A stretch of 64,000 nt of DNA from Actinobacteria bacterium OV450 (GTDB lineage Bacteria; Actinomycetota; Actinomycetes; Streptomycetales; Streptomycetaceae): positions 1-64,000 of the forward strand of contig LJCW01000164.1 in NCBI GenBank assembly GCA_001298555.1. Direction: 5' to 3'. The notes beneath the pieces are model-generated. The model was given only the letters and a program-made list of their open reading frames with translations, was not told the origin of the DNA and made no database searches. Below are positions 52,514-61,948 of the stretch, one piece after another (position 1 is the stretch's first letter; every line of letters starts with the position of its first letter). The position numbers were made by a program, and so were the translations under genes.

Positions 52514-53301
52514 GCACCCTCGCGTACGCCGTCGGCGATTCCCTGACGATGCTGCGGCGCAACCTCAAGCACGCGCTGCGCTACCCCGCGATGACGGTGT
52601 CCGTCGTCATCATGCCGGTGATGATGCTGCTGTTGTTCAAGTACGCCTTCGGCGGTGCGCTCGGCGCCGGGATCTCCGCCGCCCCCACCGGCGGCGGCGA
52701 GTACATCGACTACGTCGCGCCCGGCATCATCCTGATGGCCGCGACCGCCGGGGCCGTCATGACGGCCGTCGGTGTCTGCGTCGACATGACCGAGGGCATC
52801 GTCAACCGCTTCCGCACGATGTCCATCTCACGGGCCGCGTTCCTGACCGGGCACGTCGTCGGCAGTGTCATCCAGACGCTGATCGCCGTCGCGCTGGTCG
52901 TCGGCGTCGCGCTGGCCATCGGTTTCCGCCCCAACGCCACCCCGGTGGAGTGGATCGCCGCAGTCGGCCTGCTCACCCTGCTGATCCTCGCGCTGACGTG
53001 GCTGTCGGCCGGCATGGGCCTGGTGGCCAAGACCCCGGAGTCGGCGAGCAACGCACCGCTGCCGCTGACGTTCCTGCCCTTCCTGGGCAGCGCCATCGTG
53101 CCGACCGACTCGATGCCGACCGGGCTGCGCTGGTTCGCCGAGTACCAGCCGTTCACCCCGGTCATCGAAACCCTGCGCGGCCTGCTGATGGGCACCGGGA
53201 TCGGCACCAGCGGATACGTGGCGGTCGCCTGGTGCACCGGCCTCACCCTCGTCGGCTACCTCTGGGCCCGCGCAGCGTTCGCCCGCCCCGCCAAGCGCTG
53301 A
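52510..53301 (+). CDS. DrrB-like ABC-2 type permease
   Basis: A 263-aa permease of the ABC-2/DrrB family with six helices. NLKHALRYPAMTVSVVIMPV, EYIDYVAPGIILMAATAGAV and LPFLGSAIVPTDSMPTGLRW, then FAEYQPFTPVIETLRGLLMG are characteristic. The ATG at 52510 overlaps the ATPase stop by 4 bp, so the two form an exporter of the daunorubicin-resistance type. The transported compound is unknown. Confidence 0.92.
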   Translation: MSTLAYAVGDSLTMLRRNLKHALRYPAMTVSVVIMPVMMLLLFKYAFGGALGAGISAAPTGGGEYIDYVAPGIILMAATAGAVMTAVGVCVDMTEGIVNRFRTMSISRAAFLTGHVVGSVIQTLIAVALVVGVALAIGFRPNATPVEWIAAVGLLTLLILALTWLSAGMGLVAKTPESASNAPLPLTFLPFLGSAIVPTDSMPTGLRWFAEYQPFTPVIETLRGLLMGTGIGTSGYVAVAWCTGLTLVGYLWARAAFARPAKR

Positions 53302-53476
53302 ACACCCCGCCCGCCGCGGGGGCCCGACCTTCCTGGTCGCGCCCTCGCGGCGGGACCAGGGGCGGGGGGCCGGCCGGCACCCCGCCCCGCCGGTTTCCGC
53401 GCCACCCGCCGAGCATGTCCGGATCTGACAGAACATGGTCATTGCGGCCCTGACGGCGGGGCGACATGATCGAGCC

Positions 53477-54454
53477 ATGCTCCCCCCGCACCGGGTCGTC
53501 GTCGCTGCTTTCCCCGGCGTCGAACTGCTCAACGTCACAGGTCCGGCCGAGGTGTTCTCGGTCGCCACCCGGGTCGCCGGCACCGGCCGCCCCGGGTACA
53601 CCGTCCGCATCGCGACCGCCGGCGCTGAGCCGGTGGCCACGGCCGGCGGGATCCGGCTGATGGCCGACCTGGCGCTCGACGAGGTGCACGGCGACGTGGA
53701 CACCCTCCTCGTGTCGGGTGCGGTCCGGGTGGACGACCACGGGGTGGAGCCGGTGCTCGACGGCGGGATCATCGACTGGCTGCGGGCAGCAGCCCCCGGC
53801 ACCCACCGGGTGGCCTCCGTCTGCTCCGGCGCTCATCTGCTCGCGGCGGCGGGCCTGCTGGACGGGCTCAGCGCCACGACCCACTGGCGCACGTCCGCGC
53901 GGCTGGCCGCCGACCACCCGCGCGTCACCGTCGATCCGGACCCGATCTTCATCCGGCAAGGCCGCCTGTGGACCTGCGCCGGCATCGCCTCCGGGATGGA
54001 CATGGCGCTCGCCATGGTCACCGAGGACCACGGCCCCGACCTCGCCCTGGCCACCGCCCGCACGATGGTCATGTACGTCAAACGAGCCGGCGGCCAGAGC
54101 CAGTTCAGTGTCCCGCTGGCGCTCCCGGCCGACCCCGGCGACCGGATCGACGACCTGCGCGTGTGGATCGGCGAACACCTCACCGAGGACCTGTCCGCCG
54201 ACGCCCTGGCCGCGCGGCTGCACCTGAGCGTGCGCCACTTCGCCCGGCTGTTCCAGCGCCGCACCGGCATCACCCCCGCCGCGTACGTGGAGTCCGTCCG
54301 GCTGGAGGCCGCCCGTCGGCTGCTCCAGGACACCGGCCACGGCCTGCCCGAGATCGCCGCCCTGAGCGGCCTCGGCTCCGTGGAGAGCCTGCACCGGGCC
54401 TTCCGACGGCGCCTCGGTACCACCCCCGCCGAATACCGGCGCCGCTTCCACTGA
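53477..54454 (+). CDS. GlxA-type AraC-family transcriptional regulator
   Basis: A 325-aa regulator. The N-terminal DJ-1/PfpI-like domain (VAAFPGVELLNVTGPAEVFS, and RVASVCSGAHLLAAAGLL with the nucleophile-position Cys) is followed from about residue 220 by an AraC HTH domain (LAARLHLSVRHFARLFQRRT, ending RRLGTTPAEYRRRF). The ATG at 53477 is used; 14 more residues are open upstream. It lies 56 bp before a metallo-hydrolase gene in the same direction, possibly its target or operon partner. Confidence 0.92.
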   Translation: MLPPHRVVVAAFPGVELLNVTGPAEVFSVATRVAGTGRPGYTVRIATAGAEPVATAGGIRLMADLALDEVHGDVDTLLVSGAVRVDDHGVEPVLDGGIIDWLRAAAPGTHRVASVCSGAHLLAAAGLLDGLSATTHWRTSARLAADHPRVTVDPDPIFIRQGRLWTCAGIASGMDMALAMVTEDHGPDLALATARTMVMYVKRAGGQSQFSVPLALPADPGDRIDDLRVWIGEHLTEDLSADALAARLHLSVRHFARLFQRRTGITPAAYVESVRLEAARRLLQDTGHGLPEIAALSGLGSVESLHRAFRRRLGTTPAEYRRRFH

Positions 54455-54509
54455 GCCCGACACCCCCGCACCCGACCGCCCGCGAACCACCGCGCGGCGG
54501 AGGACAGCC

Positions 54510-55286
54510 ATGCCCCAGGAGGCAACCGTGTCCCGAACCAAGGTCGTTCCGATCCCCGTCATGGGCCGGCACAACGTCAACGCGTACCTGCTGCTCGGCC
54601 GCCGACCCGTCATCGTCGACGCGGGAACGCCCGGCAGCGGCCGGCGGATCCACGAGCAGGTCGCCGCCCACGGGGTGGACCCCGCCGACGTGTCGCTGAT
54701 CATCGTCACGCACGGCCACATCGACCACTTCGGCTCCGCCGCCGAACTCCACCGCCTCACCGGCGCACCGGTGGCGGGCCACATCGCCGACCTCGGCCCG
54801 TTCCGCACCGGCCGGGTCCGCGAACCGTACCTGCCGACCGGCCCCATGGGCCGCCTCATGGCCAGGAACAAGAACCTGCACGTGCGGGTCGAACCGTTCG
54901 AACCCGACGTGATCGTGACCGGCGAGACCGACCTGGAGGACTTCGGGATCACGGCACGCATCATGCCCACCCCCGGACACACCGCGGGATCGGTCTCCGT
55001 CCTCACCGAGCAGGGCGACCTCGTCGCGGGCGACCTGGTCGCCAACTCCTTCTTCGGCCTCGTCCGCGGCCGGCCGGCCAACCCGCCCTTCCACGACGAC
55101 CCGCTGCGCAACCTGGACAGCCTGCGGACGATGCTCGACCTGAACCCCACCAGGCTTCACGTCGGCCACGGCACGCCGCTCGAGCCCGACCGCGTCCGAC
55201 GCTGGGCCGCCCGCGAACACCGGCGACTGTCCCGACTCGAAGCAGCCGGACGACTGCGCGCCCGTACGGCAGACGAAACGGTCTGA
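54510..55286 (+). CDS. Metallo-beta-lactamase fold hydrolase
   Basis: A 258-aa MBL-fold protein. The metal motif is IIVTHGHIDHFGSAAELHR (HxHxDH), with further ligands in MPTPGHTAGSVSVLTEQGD (His), LVAGDLVANS (Asp) and LHVGHGTPLEP (His). This fits the glyoxalase II/general MBL hydrolase group; the substrate is unknown. Two starts compete: ATG 54510 (GGAGG, 6 bases) and GTG 54528 (AGGAGG, 5 bases), the latter giving the shorter N-terminus MSRTKVVPIP common in the family. Confidence 0.9.
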   Translation: MPQEATVSRTKVVPIPVMGRHNVNAYLLLGRRPVIVDAGTPGSGRRIHEQVAAHGVDPADVSLIIVTHGHIDHFGSAAELHRLTGAPVAGHIADLGPFRTGRVREPYLPTGPMGRLMARNKNLHVRVEPFEPDVIVTGETDLEDFGITARIMPTPGHTAGSVSVLTEQGDLVAGDLVANSFFGLVRGRPANPPFHDDPLRNLDSLRTMLDLNPTRLHVGHGTPLEPDRVRRWAAREHRRLSRLEAAGRLRARTADETV

Positions 55287-55569
55287 CCGGCCTCCACCAC
55301 CTCGCCCACGCGAGCCTCGCGGTCATGCGCGATGCGCCGCCCGCGACCGGGCCGGCCCGCGAAGCCGTCGCAGGCCGGCGGCGAAACGTACCGCCCGGCG
55401 TGGCTGCGACCACCACGCAACCGGGACCTGCACATCGGATGCTGTCACGCGTTCTTCATGCTCCGTGCATGGTCCTGGTGCGGCTCCCCCGCGCACGATC
55501 AACAGGCGCCGGGCCCGACCCAGCCCGGTCGTACCCACACCCGCACGCGCACCCGAGGAGCAGTCCGCC

Positions 55570-57810
55570 ATGCCCAGCCGCCGTACCTTCCTGGCCGCTT
55601 CGACCGCTACGCTCGGTCTGACCGCCGTCACCGCCACCGCCGCCGGGTCGGCACAGGCGGTGTCCGCGGTGACGGTCCCGGACTCGGCGGACGGCTCCGG
55701 CGCCCGGCTGCCGAACATCGTCGTCGTCCTCGCCGACGACCTCGGCTACGGCGAACTCGGCGCCTACGGCCAGAAGCTGATCACCACCCCCCGCCTGGAC
55801 CGGCTCGCCACCGAGGGGCTCCGCTTCACCGACGCCTACTCCACCGCGGCCGTCTGCGCACCCTCCCGCTGCTCCCTGCTGACCGGACTGCACACCGGCC
55901 ACGCCACGGTCCGCGCCAACCCTTCCTCCGGCGGTCAGGGCTCGCTCACCGCCACCGACACCACCTTCGCGCAGGTGCTGCGGGCGCGCGGCTACCGGAC
56001 GGCCGTGATCGGCAAGTGGGGCTTCGGACCGGAGGCGGCCGGCCAGGACAGCCATCCGGCCGCCCGCGGCTTCGAGGAGTTCTACGGCTACATCGACCAC
56101 ACCCACGCCCACGAGTACTACCCCGAGTACCTCTGGCACAACGCGGTCAAAGAGCCCATCCCCGCCAACGCCGGCGGCGCCAAGGCCGTGTACGCCCCCG
56201 ACCTCCTCGAACAGCACGCCCTGGAGTTCATCGACGCCCACGCCGCCGAGCCGTTCCTCCTCCTGCTCACACCGAACGTCCCGCACGCGCCCAGCGACAT
56301 CCCCGACACCAGCGCGTACGCCGACCGGAGCTGGACGGCCGCGAACAAGGGGCATGCGTCCCAGGTGTCCTACTTCGACTCGCTGGTCGGCAAGGTGGTC
56401 GACCGGCTGCGCTCCCTCGGCCTGGAGCAGGACACCGTCGTCCTCGTCACCAGCGACAACGGCCCCCACGAGGAGGGCGGGGTCAACCCCGACCTGTTCG
56501 ACGCCAACGGTCCGCTGCGCGGCTACAAGCGCAACCTCTACGAAGGCGGCGTACGCGTCCCCCTCATCGCCTGGGGCCCCGGCCGGGTCCGGCAGGGCAC
56601 CAGCGACCGCCCCACCCCCCTGACCGACGTCCTGCCCACCCTCGCCGAGCTCGGCGGTGCCCCCGCCCCCACCGACGTGGACGGGCTCTCCGCCGCTCCC
56701 CTGCTCGCCGGCAGCCCCGACTCGGCGCGCCACGGACACCTGTACTGGTTCCGCGACGAGCTGGGGGTCACCAGCCGGGCCAATGCCCAGGACGACAAGC
56801 GCGCCACCTGGCTCGCCGAGGCGGTGCGCAGGGAGAACTGGAAGGCCGTGCGCTTCGCCCCCGAGCGCGACCACAACCTCCCCGACGACAAGTGGCAGGT
56901 GGAGCTGTACGACCTGGCGGCCGACCTGGGCGAGACCCGCAACGTCCTCGACAAGAACCCCTCCAAGGCCGCGGAACTGGTGGCACTGATGCGCTCCTCC
57001 TGGAGGGACACCTATCCGCGCACCCCCTTCGGGACCCGCCTGACGCTGCCCCGCCTGGCCGTCCCAGGCCAGGCGTTCACCGTGACCGCCACCCTGGACA
57101 ACGGTTCCGCACGGCCCTGGACCACCGCGGCGCTCGGCCTGCGCGCCCCTGCCGGATGGACCGTGATCGCCGCCTCCCCGACCACCGCGGAGGAGCTCGC
57201 CGTCGGCGCCCGGCTCACCGCCTCCTGGCAGGTCACCCCGCCCGTGAGCGCCGGCCCCGCGACCCCGTGGGAGCTCACCGCGGAGGGCACCGCCCTCACT
57301 GCGGTCGGCCCGGTCCGCTACCCGGCGACGGGCACCGTCCCGACCCCGCCCCCCGCACCCACGCGCGACTCCTACCTTTCCGACCTCACCTGGATCAGCG
57401 CCACCAACGGCTGGGGACCGGTGGAACTCGACACCTCCAACGGCAAGAACGCCGCCGGTGACGGCCCGCTGATCTCCTTCGGCGGTACGACGTACCCCAA
57501 GGGTCTGGGCGTCCACGCGCCCAGCGACATCGCCTACCACCTCGGCGGCGGCGCCGTACGCTTCACCTCCCTGGTCGGCATCGACGACTTCTCCGCCAAG
57601 CAGAGCACCCTCGGCGCCACCCGCGCCAAGGTCTACGGCGACGACCGCCTGATCCTCACCACCCCCACCCTCACGGCGGCCACCGGCCCGGTCGCGGTCG
57701 ACGTGGACGTACGGGGCGTCCGCGTCCTGCGTCTGGTGGTCGAGGACGCCAACAACCGCACCTCCTTCGACCACACCTCCTGGGCACTGGCCCGGGTCAC
57801 CGTGTCCTGA
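55570..57810 (+). CDS. Tat-exported type I sulfatase with C-terminal NPCBM domain
   Basis: A 746-aa enzyme. The N-terminus PSRRTFLAASTATLGLTAVT is a twin-arginine signal. The sulfatase domain starts NIVVVLADDLGYGELGAYG (metal Asp residues) and has the formylglycine site CAPSRCSLLTG with Cys96 as the modified residue, then GKWGFGPE and TSDNGPHEEGG. After about residue 490 there is an Ig-like NEW3 segment and a C-terminal NPCBM carbohydrate-binding module (YLSDLTWISATNGWGP, GTTYPKGLGVHAPSDIAYHL). It probably removes sulfate from a polysaccharide outside the cell. GAGGAG lies 9 bases before the ATG. The convergent neighbour encodes its activating enzyme. Confidence 0.93.
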   Translation: MPSRRTFLAASTATLGLTAVTATAAGSAQAVSAVTVPDSADGSGARLPNIVVVLADDLGYGELGAYGQKLITTPRLDRLATEGLRFTDAYSTAAVCAPSRCSLLTGLHTGHATVRANPSSGGQGSLTATDTTFAQVLRARGYRTAVIGKWGFGPEAAGQDSHPAARGFEEFYGYIDHTHAHEYYPEYLWHNAVKEPIPANAGGAKAVYAPDLLEQHALEFIDAHAAEPFLLLLTPNVPHAPSDIPDTSAYADRSWTAANKGHASQVSYFDSLVGKVVDRLRSLGLEQDTVVLVTSDNGPHEEGGVNPDLFDANGPLRGYKRNLYEGGVRVPLIAWGPGRVRQGTSDRPTPLTDVLPTLAELGGAPAPTDVDGLSAAPLLAGSPDSARHGHLYWFRDELGVTSRANAQDDKRATWLAEAVRRENWKAVRFAPERDHNLPDDKWQVELYDLAADLGETRNVLDKNPSKAAELVALMRSSWRDTYPRTPFGTRLTLPRLAVPGQAFTVTATLDNGSARPWTTAALGLRAPAGWTVIAASPTTAEELAVGARLTASWQVTPPVSAGPATPWELTAEGTALTAVGPVRYPATGTVPTPPPAPTRDSYLSDLTWISATNGWGPVELDTSNGKNAAGDGPLISFGGTTYPKGLGVHAPSDIAYHLGGGAVRFTSLVGIDDFSAKQSTLGATRAKVYGDDRLILTTPTLTAATGPVAVDVDVRGVRVLRLVVEDANNRTSFDHTSWALARVTVS

Positions 57811-57841
57811 CCTCCGGCGCCCGCAACCGCAATGTCAGAGG

Positions 57842-57883
57842 CCGTTGAGGCCGTTTCGGAGCACTCCGAAACGGCCTCAACGG
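57842..57883. terminator. Bidirectional terminator between sulfatase and FGE genes
   Basis: A perfect 20-bp inverted repeat (the arm contains GTTGAGGCCGTTTCGGAG) with a two-base centre, between convergent genes: 31 bp after the sulfatase stop and 40 bp after the FGE stop. Confidence 0.85.
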
Positions 57884-57923
57884 CGGTTGACGGCGGGTAC
57901 GGGTATGCGGACGACGGGCCGTA

Positions 57924-58823
57924 TTACGCGAGGTCGGCGGCCACACGGAACCCGATGTTGCCGGTCGAGCTGTCGGGTGTGTTCGAGCTGCGGGCCGCGA
58001 CGCGGTAGCGGTTGCAGTAGGAGTCGTGGCAGAGGTACGAGCCTCCGCGCATGGCGCGGGACGTCTCCTCTCCCGGGGTGAACCAGTCCGCGCACCACTC
58101 CCAGACGTTGCCGACCGTGTTGTAGAGGCCGAATCCGTTGGGCCGGAAGGAGTTCACGGGGGCGGTGGAGACGTAGCCGTCGGCACCGGTGTTGAGCACG
58201 GGGAACTCACCCTGCCAGATATTGCACATGTGACGGCCGTCGGGCGTGAGCTCGTCGCCCCATGGGTATCGGCGCTGCTCCAGGCCGCCGCGGGCCGCGT
58301 ACTCCCACTCGGCCTCGGTGGGCAGGCGGGTGCCGGACCAGGCGCAGTACGCCTGGGCGTCGTTCCATGACACATGGACGACGGGGTGGTTCTGCCGGTC
58401 GGTGACCTGCGAACCGGGCCCTTCGGGGTGGCGCCAGAAGGCGCCCTCCACCGCCCGCCACCACGGGACGGCCGCCACGGGCGCGGAGACCGCGGCGACC
58501 TCGTCGGCGAGGAAGGCACCGAAGGTGAAGGAGAAGCCGAAGCGTTCGGCCTCCGTCGTATAGCCGGTGGCCTTGGCGAAGGTGGCGAACTGGGCATTGG
58601 TCACGGCCGTGGCCGCGATCCGGAAGGGCTCCACGGCCACCTCGCGGACCGGCCCCTCGGCGTCCGCCGGGAAGCCCTCCGGGTCGTCGGTGCCCATGAG
58701 GAAGCTGCCACCGGACAGGGTGAGCAGCTGCCGGGCCAATCGGGACGCCGGGGGCGCGGTGGGCGGTGACGCGAGGGTGAGCGTCGGGGCATGGGCGTGG
58801 CCGGGGGTGCAGCAGTCAGACAT
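57924..58823 (-). CDS. Formylglycine-generating enzyme (sulfatase-activating)
   Basis: A 299-aa FGE-sulfatase domain protein. [19 protein letters not shown] opens the domain, [20 protein letters not shown] and [15 protein letters not shown] are the core motifs, and [13 protein letters not shown] leads to the copper-binding, catalytic Cys pair in [19 protein letters not shown]. The pattern C-x4-C matches S. coelicolor FGE. It oxidises the sulfatase CxPSR cysteine to formylglycine in the cytosol before Tat export. The ATG is at 58823. Confidence 0.95.
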   Translation of the reverse strand: MSDCCTPGHAHAPTLTLASPPTAPPASRLARQLLTLSGGSFLMGTDDPEGFPADAEGPVREVAVEPFRIAATAVTNAQFATFAKATGYTTEAERFGFSFTFGAFLADEVAAVSAPVAAVPWWRAVEGAFWRHPEGPGSQVTDRQNHPVVHVSWNDAQAYCAWSGTRLPTEAEWEYAARGGLEQRRYPWGDELTPDGRHMCNIWQGEFPVLNTGADGYVSTAPVNSFRPNGFGLYNTVGNVWEWCADWFTPGEETSRAMRGGSYLCHDSYCNRYRVAARSSNTPDSSTGNIGFRVAADLA

Positions 58824-59198
58824 GGCGGCTCCGTCGGGACGGTGGGCGGCCGGGCGCCCGTACCTCGCGGGGGGCGCCCGGCCGGCGGTTCGGTGGTGCG
58901 GATCAGGCCACGCGGTCGGCGGCGAGCCGAGCGGCCAGGGCGGGGACGCCGAGAGCCTGCTCATCGGCCAGTAAGGACTCCTGCTGCCATGGCGACGAGA
59001 GTAGGTGAAGCGGAACCGCCGTTGCGTGTACGGAAGATGAAATGGGGGCGCCGTGATGTCCCACTGCGGCCGCGGCCTCACCCACCGCCAGCGTGGCTGC
59101 AGGGACAACCAAGATCACCCGCTCAGCGCACACTCCTCTGCGCCGCCCCACGCGACAGCACGGGACGCACCTTGACAGCCAAGGTGCGCAAAACGATC
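58824..59198. other. Intergenic region upstream of the FGE gene
   Basis: About 375 bases. A minus-strand stretch ending at 58,903 reads [20 protein letters not shown] and looks like the tail of a coding region, but no start or family is evident. It may be a relic. Otherwise nothing is seen up to the terminator at 59.2 kb. Confidence 0.35.
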
Positions 59199-59201
59199 AA
59201 A

Positions 59202-59231
59202 AGGCCGTTTCGGATTGCTCCAAAACGGCCT
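59202..59231 (-). terminator. Terminator beside the tRNA-Pro fragment
   Basis: An inverted repeat AGGCCGTTTCGGA / TCCAAAACGGCCT with a TTGC loop, followed on the minus strand by TTTTGAT. It is placed as the transcription terminator of the tRNA-Pro whose 3' part survives at 59,253. Confidence 0.75.
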
Positions 59232-59252
59232 CTGACCTGCGACTCTTTCGAG

Positions 59253-59294
59253 TCGGGACGACAGGATTTGAACCTGCGACCCCTTGACCCCCAG
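59253..59294 (-). repeat. 42-bp copy of the tRNA-Pro 3' end, probable att site
   Basis: This 42-bp segment is identical to 12,418-12,459, that is, to tRNA-Pro(GGG) from the anticodon loop (CTGGGGG) to the discriminator base. The 5' half of a tRNA is absent; to the right the sequence changes to aagctgagaccc. Crossover from anticodon loop to 3' end is the usual attB extent for actinomycete integrative elements; pSAM2 uses a tRNA-Pro. It is read as the displaced 3' fragment (one att end) of an element extending to the right. Confidence 0.75.
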
Positions 59295-59741
59295 AAGCTG
59301 AGACCCAGTCCGCACCGTCCACATGAGTTCGTGGCGTCCGTGAAACGTCCAGGTCAGAGGCTTGCACTCCGTGTACTGACGTCGGGTGTGTGACACAGCA
59401 GTGACACGTCGCCTGTCACCGAGCACGCCCCACGGCCCGCCAGAGCCTCCAGGAAGCACGTCGCGGTCGCTGCTGAACACTTGATCGTCTGGCGCGTAGC
59501 GCCTGCCTAGTGGATCTACACGACCTGTGAAGGGGGCCCCGGATGACCAGGTCGGCCATCCGAGGCGGGTACGGCTCCGGTCGTACTGCGTCCCCGCAGA
59601 GCGGGGGCACCGGATCCTGACCCGCACACTCCATTCCGGCACGGGCTGATCACGAGCCTAGTGTCGATCACGCCCCGAGACCATCGCGATCTTCCTCAGA
59701 CGCCGAGGCTGTGCAACGGGCTGGCGGCCACGCTGACTGAC
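59295..59741. other. Non-coding left end of the integrative element
   Basis: About 450 bases without a supported gene. Three related hexamers occur within 32 bases: GTGACAC at 59,390-59,396 and at 59,401-59,407, and TGTCAC at 59,414-59,419. They are possible arm-type recombinase or regulator sites near the att core. Confidence 0.4.
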
Positions 59742-60494
59742 TCAGGGCGCGTGGAGGTCTTCCGCTCCCTGCCACTGCGGCAGCGCGGTCATGAACCCGT
59801 ACTCCTCGGCGATCTCCGCAAGCTCGGCTGTCCATGGCTTGTCCGTCAGAACCTCGTTGAACGCAAGCATGGCCGCGTGGAAGATCCAGAGGCAGTACGG
59901 CTCGCAGGCCACGATCTCGTCATGGATCGGTGCCTGACTCACATGGAAGGCTTCGCCGTCGTCCTTGAAGAACATCTGGGCACCCGTGAGCGTGGGGTGC
60001 GTGAAGCGCGACTCCACTTGGTAGAACGTCCGCTCCTTGGCGAGACCGTACCCCTGCATCAGGTGCTCGATCTTGGCGAGGCGCTCATTGGGATCTGCTG
60101 CGACCGACTCCTTCACAGCCTTCACCGTGTCCGCTAGAACCGCATAGCCCTCCTGGTACCGGTCCTTCGTGCCATCCGCGCGAAGCGCGTTGGCAAGCTG
60201 GATCTGATCGTTCCCCAGCTTCCGGTTGTAGATGTCACCTATGCGGTCGCCCTGGTCGACGCACCACCGCAGCGTGATGGTGTGCTCAAGCGCACTACGT
60301 CGGTTCGGCGAAGCAGCGCCGCACGCGCCGGCTTTGTGGAGGGTAACGATCGCGCGGATCTGGTGCGCCACCGTGAAGAAGAGGCCCCAGCTGATCACGC
60401 TGGCACGGTTGGTCGGATCAATGTGGGTGTAGAGGTCACCTGTGATCAGGTTTTCCAGACGGATCAAGCCGTCGCGAGGCTCCGGTTCAGTCAC
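59742..60494 (-). CDS. Hypothetical helical protein (possibly DUF5677-like)
   Basis: A 250-aa soluble, mostly helical protein. It starts (GTG, 60494) MTEPEPRDGLIRLENLITGD and contains SVISWGLFFTVAHQIRAIVT, PNRRSALEHTITLRWCVDQG, DIYNRKLGNDQIQLANAL and FYQVESRFTHPTLTGAQMFF. The RSALEH and late FTHPT segments recall DUF5677-type proteins, which are HEPN-like and often found in defence or mobile regions; I hold this loosely. It is divergent from the nuclease-like gene by 380 bp. Confidence 0.6.
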   Translation of the reverse strand: MTEPEPRDGLIRLENLITGDLYTHIDPTNRASVISWGLFFTVAHQIRAIVTLHKAGACGAASPNRRSALEHTITLRWCVDQGDRIGDIYNRKLGNDQIQLANALRADGTKDRYQEGYAVLADTVKAVKESVAADPNERLAKIEHLMQGYGLAKERTFYQVESRFTHPTLTGAQMFFKDDGEAFHVSQAPIHDEIVACEPYCLWIFHAAMLAFNEVLTDKPWTAELAEIAEEYGFMTALPQWQGAEDLHAP

Positions 60495-60872
60495 CGCGCC
60501 ATGCTCCCGAACCTGTCCGCTCGGCGCTACAAGATTTGAGGCGCAGACAGACAGTGGGCGGCTCCGCCGGCTGGCGGCCTGAGGCTTTACCCACCTCCCT
60601 CCCGCCGGGGCCCTACGCGGGGAGGTCACATCGGGCTCTTGCGGGCATCTGTACTGATGCCCGATCCGCTGGGCGAGCGTACGACCTCCCCGCTCCCGCC
60701 ACGATGCAGGCCACCGGCCAAACCCTCAGCCGGGAGGGCGGTCACGACGAGCCGGCCGTCGCGAGACCTCACCGTGGGATCAACTTTTCCCGAAGAGCAG
60801 ATCATCCGCCCCTTGCGCGCTACGGTTACAGGTCGGTGACCGTGGGTGGTGGTGCGCGCAGGAGGGGGCTGG

Positions 60873-61814
60873 ATGCACGACAGCGACCGCAAGAAGACGA
60901 TCAACCCGAGTGCATACCTGGCGCTCGTCGAAGGTCTGACACTCGTCTTCTGGAACAAGAAGACGTTTGCTGGGTACCTCCGAGGAATGCTGAAGGACCA
61001 CAGCGAGTTGCTGGCGCGGCTCGACTTCGAGGCCTCCAAGCGCGAGGTGTCCGGCCAGCTGGTCGATCTTCTGCGAGCCAACGAAGCGCGTTACCTGGAT
61101 GCAACCGTCGCCCTCATGCTCGACATCGCCGCCATGGAGACCTTCCCGAACCTGACAAGGCAGGTCGACGGCGATGCCATGGTGGCCAAGGCCAAAGCGG
61201 CTGTGGAGGAGCTGCGTCGTTGGACGGCCAACCAGCAAGAGGTCATCAAGGAGCACGAGGAGCACGCTCGCGTCATCGCCCAGAGCGCCAAGGAAGCCCA
61301 GGACGGCCGGGCGTTCGCCCAGTCCCATGAGGAGTTGAAGCAGCGCTTCCTCCAGATGCACGCGGCCGGAGATCCCCACAAGCGAGGGACCGCGTTCGAG
61401 GGCTTCCTCAACGACCTGTTTGCCCTGTACGACCTGGAGCCGCGGGCGGCATACAGCCTGGCTCATGAGCAGATCGACGGCGCCTTCGCCTTCAACACCG
61501 ACCACTACGTGCTCGAAGCCAAGTGGTGGAAGGACTCCATCGGCCGGCGGGAGCTCGACGTGTTCAAGGCCAACATCGAGCGCAAGGGCAAGAACACCCT
61601 GGGCCTCTACGTCAGCATGAGCGGGTACAGCTCGGATGCCCTGGCCGTCTACAGCTACAGCACGCCGTTCATCACGATGGACGGCCTCGACTTTATGGCC
61701 GTCCTCGACCAGCGCATCCGGCTGGACGACTTGCTCGACCGCAAGAAGCGCCACGCCAGCCAGACGGGCCACTGCTACCTGCCCGTGGCCGAGGTGCTCG
61801 CCGGCTCGGAGTGA
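60873..61814 (+). CDS. Restriction-endonuclease-fold (PD-(D/E)XK, Mrr-like) protein
   Basis: A 313-aa protein. Residues 1-165 are helical, with a coiled-coil-like stretch around 105-160 (VEELRRWTANQQEVIKEHEE). The C-terminal 150 residues form an Mrr/RecB-type nuclease core: GTAFEGFLNDLFALYDLEPR (Glu176), HEQIDGAFAFN (Asp202) and HYVLEAKWWK (ExK, Glu215/Lys217). It ends with LGLYVSMSGYSS and a strand-helix tail. This would act on DNA in the cytosol as a defence or element-encoded nuclease. AGGAGGGGG lies 6 bases before the ATG at 60873, which decides the start over the GTG at 60846. Confidence 0.75.
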   Translation: MHDSDRKKTINPSAYLALVEGLTLVFWNKKTFAGYLRGMLKDHSELLARLDFEASKREVSGQLVDLLRANEARYLDATVALMLDIAAMETFPNLTRQVDGDAMVAKAKAAVEELRRWTANQQEVIKEHEEHARVIAQSAKEAQDGRAFAQSHEELKQRFLQMHAAGDPHKRGTAFEGFLNDLFALYDLEPRAAYSLAHEQIDGAFAFNTDHYVLEAKWWKDSIGRRELDVFKANIERKGKNTLGLYVSMSGYSSDALAVYSYSTPFITMDGLDFMAVLDQRIRLDDLLDRKKRHASQTGHCYLPVAEVLAGSE

Positions 61815-61948
61815 GCGTCACCGTAGAGGGCGAGACCCTGGTTGACCGAGGACCGAAGCGGCCATCCAGGATTCAGGTGGCTCTGATTTCGCCGTGCCCC
61901 CACTCTGCGCGGAAGCGAGAGACGGTCTTAGTTTCGAGCACACTCATT

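Noticed and set aside
58903..59151. An 82-aa minus-strand gene upstream of FGE
   Set aside because: The C-terminal 25 residues look coding-like, but there is no ribosome-binding site, no family match by eye and the N-terminal part is random-looking. Kept only as a possible relic.
59253..59294. A second functional tRNA-Pro gene at 59.25 kb
   Set aside because: Only the 3' half is present; the acceptor 5' strand, D-arm and 5' anticodon stem are missing, and the encoded CCA has been lost.
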